NCBI RefSeq assembly: GCF_000213255.1
Contig: NC_015520.1
Location: 888,001-952,000 of the forward strand
Direction: 5' to 3'
Source: Mahella australiensis 50-1 BON
Lineage (GTDB): Bacteria; Bacillota; Clostridia; Mahellales; Mahellaceae
Length of the DNA: 64,000 nucleotides
Shown here: positions 63,452-64,000 of the stretch, one piece after another
How the letters are laid out: every line of letters starts with the position of its first letter
How positions within the stretch are numbered: the stretch's first letter is position 1
The notes under the pieces: generated by a model
What the model was told of the DNA's origin: nothing
Database searches by the model: none
Seen by the model: the letters and a program-made list of their open reading frames with translations, nothing else
Made by a program: the position numbers and the translations under genes

Positions 63452-63528
63452 GCGCTTGTAGCTCAGCAGGATAGAGCAACGGATTTCTAATCCGTGGGCC
63501 GGGGGTTCGAATCCCTCCAGGCGCACCA
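63452..63528 (+). tRNA. tRNA-Arg (anticodon TCT)
   Basis: Acceptor GCGCTTG pairs with CAGGCGC (one G-T pair). The anticodon stem ACGGA/TCCGT encloses TTTCTAA (anticodon TCT, reading AGA/AGG). T loop TTCGAAT, CCA encoded. 77 bases. Confidence 0.97.
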
Positions 63529-63534
63529 TAATGT

Positions 63535-63612
63535 GGTGGATGTAGTTCAGCTGGTTAGAGCGCCAGGTTGTGGCCCTGGAGGTCGTGGGTTCGAGTCCCA
63601 CCATTCACCCCA
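63535..63612 (+). tRNA. tRNA-His (anticodon GTG)
   Basis: Acceptor GTGGATG pairs with CATTCAC. The extra G at 63535 (position -1), opposite C73 (63609), is the identity mark of tRNA-His. The anticodon stem CCAGG/CCTGG encloses TTGTGGC (anticodon GTG). CCA encoded. Confidence 0.97.
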
Positions 63613-63625
63613 TTTTTATTTTTGC

Positions 63626-63701
63626 GACCCATTAGCTCAGGCGGTAGAGCACTTGACTTTTAATCAAGGTGTCCGGGGTTCGAGTCCCCGATGGGTCACC
63701 A
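63626..63701 (+). tRNA. tRNA-Lys (anticodon TTT), first copy
   Basis: Acceptor GACCCAT pairs with ATGGGTC. The anticodon stem CTTGA/TCAAG encloses CTTTTAA (anticodon TTT). T loop TTCGAGT, CCA encoded. 76 bases; nearly identical to the copy at 63890. Confidence 0.97.
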
Positions 63702-63728
63702 TTTTGGGAAATTTTTTCGCTATAAATG

Positions 63729-63757
63729 TTGCATACTTTATATATGTTTGCTATAAT
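63729..63757 (+). promoter_or_regulatory. Second tRNA promoter
   Basis: TTGCAT (63729-63734) and TATAAT (63752-63757) are separated by 17 bases in the 108-base gap between the first tRNA-Lys and tRNA-Gln. It would allow the second tRNA group to be transcribed on its own. Confidence 0.75.
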
Positions 63758-63809
63758 AATAAGCGTCAGTCACATTGAGCTGTTTAATGGGTCAAGGTGA
63801 CGTTAACGT

Positions 63810-63884
63810 TGGGATGTAGCCAAGCGGTAAGGCACAGGACTTTGACTCCTGCATTCGTAGGTTCGAATCCTGCCATCCCAGCCA
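63810..63884 (+). tRNA. tRNA-Gln (anticodon TTG)
   Basis: Acceptor TGGGATG pairs with CATCCCA. The anticodon stem CAGGA/TCCTG encloses CTTTGAC (anticodon TTG). CCA encoded. 75 bases. A first pair of U1-A72 is typical of tRNA-Gln charged via Glu and GatCAB. Confidence 0.97.
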
Positions 63885-63889
63885 AATTT

Positions 63890-63965
63890 GATCCATTAGC
63901 TCAGGCGGTAGAGCACTTGACTTTTAATCAAGGTGTCCGGGGTTCGAGTCCCCGATGGATCACCA
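63890..63965 (+). tRNA. tRNA-Lys (anticodon TTT), second copy
   Basis: Identical by eye to the copy at 63626 except for the third acceptor pair: GATCCAT/ATGGATC instead of GACCCAT/ATGGGTC. The two changes compensate each other, keeping the stem paired. CCA encoded. Confidence 0.97.
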
Positions 63966-63971
63966 ATATGC

Positions 63972-64000
63972 GCGGGCGTGGCGGAATTGGCAGACGCGCC
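63972..64000 (+). tRNA. tRNA-Leu, 5' part, cut by the window end
   Basis: GCGGGCG followed by TG and GCGGAATTGGCAGACGCGC is the usual acceptor and D-arm of a tRNA-Leu. The anticodon lies beyond the window, so the isoacceptor is unknown. Confidence 0.85.

Noticed and set aside
63350-63778. Open frames across the tRNA cluster on both strands
   Set aside because: They run through tRNA genes (one on the - strand at 63350-63604, one on the + strand at 63494-63778) and are typical false genes produced by tandem tRNAs.

Overview
The window looks like a chromosomal stretch from a motile, anaerobic, spore-former-type Firmicute (class Clostridia). The reasons are: the order hslV-hslU-codY-flgB-flgC-fliE-fliF..., which is the Bacillus/Clostridium fla/che superoperon; TTG and GTG starts behind strong AGGAGG ribosome binding sites; a GerM-rph-rdgB-yfcE block as in Bacillus; and an oxygen-sensitive Fe-S/flavin gene cluster for one-carbon metabolism. 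I cannot name the species. Almost every gene lies on the + strand. No transposase, integrase, CRISPR array or rRNA gene was seen. No gene-free stretch exceeds about 210 bases apart from the tRNA cluster.

Region 1 (1-2979): the tail of an unrecognised protein, the HslVU protease and the CodY regulator, closed by a terminator. Region 2 (3000-34085): one of the most complete flagellar/chemotaxis operons possible. It holds rod, MS-ring, C-ring, export apparatus, hook, stator (motAB lies inside the operon), FlhF/FlhG, a PilZ protein, CheB/A/W/C/D/Y and sigma-D, followed by FapA-like, SwrB-like and MltG-N-like genes. Genes overlap or are separated by a few bases. The one large interruption (13302-13495) folds into a long imperfect hairpin. 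CheB lacks a receiver domain and no cheR is present.

Region 3 (34099-47360): a D-lyxose isomerase-like cupin and a terminator, then a higher-GC block. This block runs fhs, a QmoA-like and QmoB-like HdrA pair, metV, metF, hdrC, a double-length hdrA, mvhD/flxD and three genes resembling flxC, flxB and flxA. I read it as a flavin-based, possibly electron-bifurcating methylene-tetrahydrofolate reductase supercomplex linking NAD(P)H, ferredoxin and methyl-THF. It has no HdrB (CCG-domain) subunit and combines parts usually described from three different systems (MetVF-Hdr-Mvh, Qmo and Flx-Hdr). This is the most interesting part of the window. Directly after it lies a tight cluster of DnaA-box matches followed by hexamer repeats.

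Region 4 (47527-56990): a cysteine-desulfurase-family enzyme, a ROK regulator with an operator-like dyad in its promoter, a split chromate transporter pair, an orphan GHKL sensor kinase, and an OmpR/PhoR-type two-component pair. Two GerMN lipoproteins follow that pair, an arrangement that recalls actinobacterial MtrA-MtrB-LpqB. Region 5 (57027-64000): palindromes and a terminator, gatCAB, gerM, rph, rdgB (with a perfect 16-bp inverted repeat inside its coding region), a YfcE/YsnB-like phosphodiesterase, and a tRNA cluster (Gly, Arg, His, Lys, Gln, Lys, partial Leu) served by two recognisable promoters.
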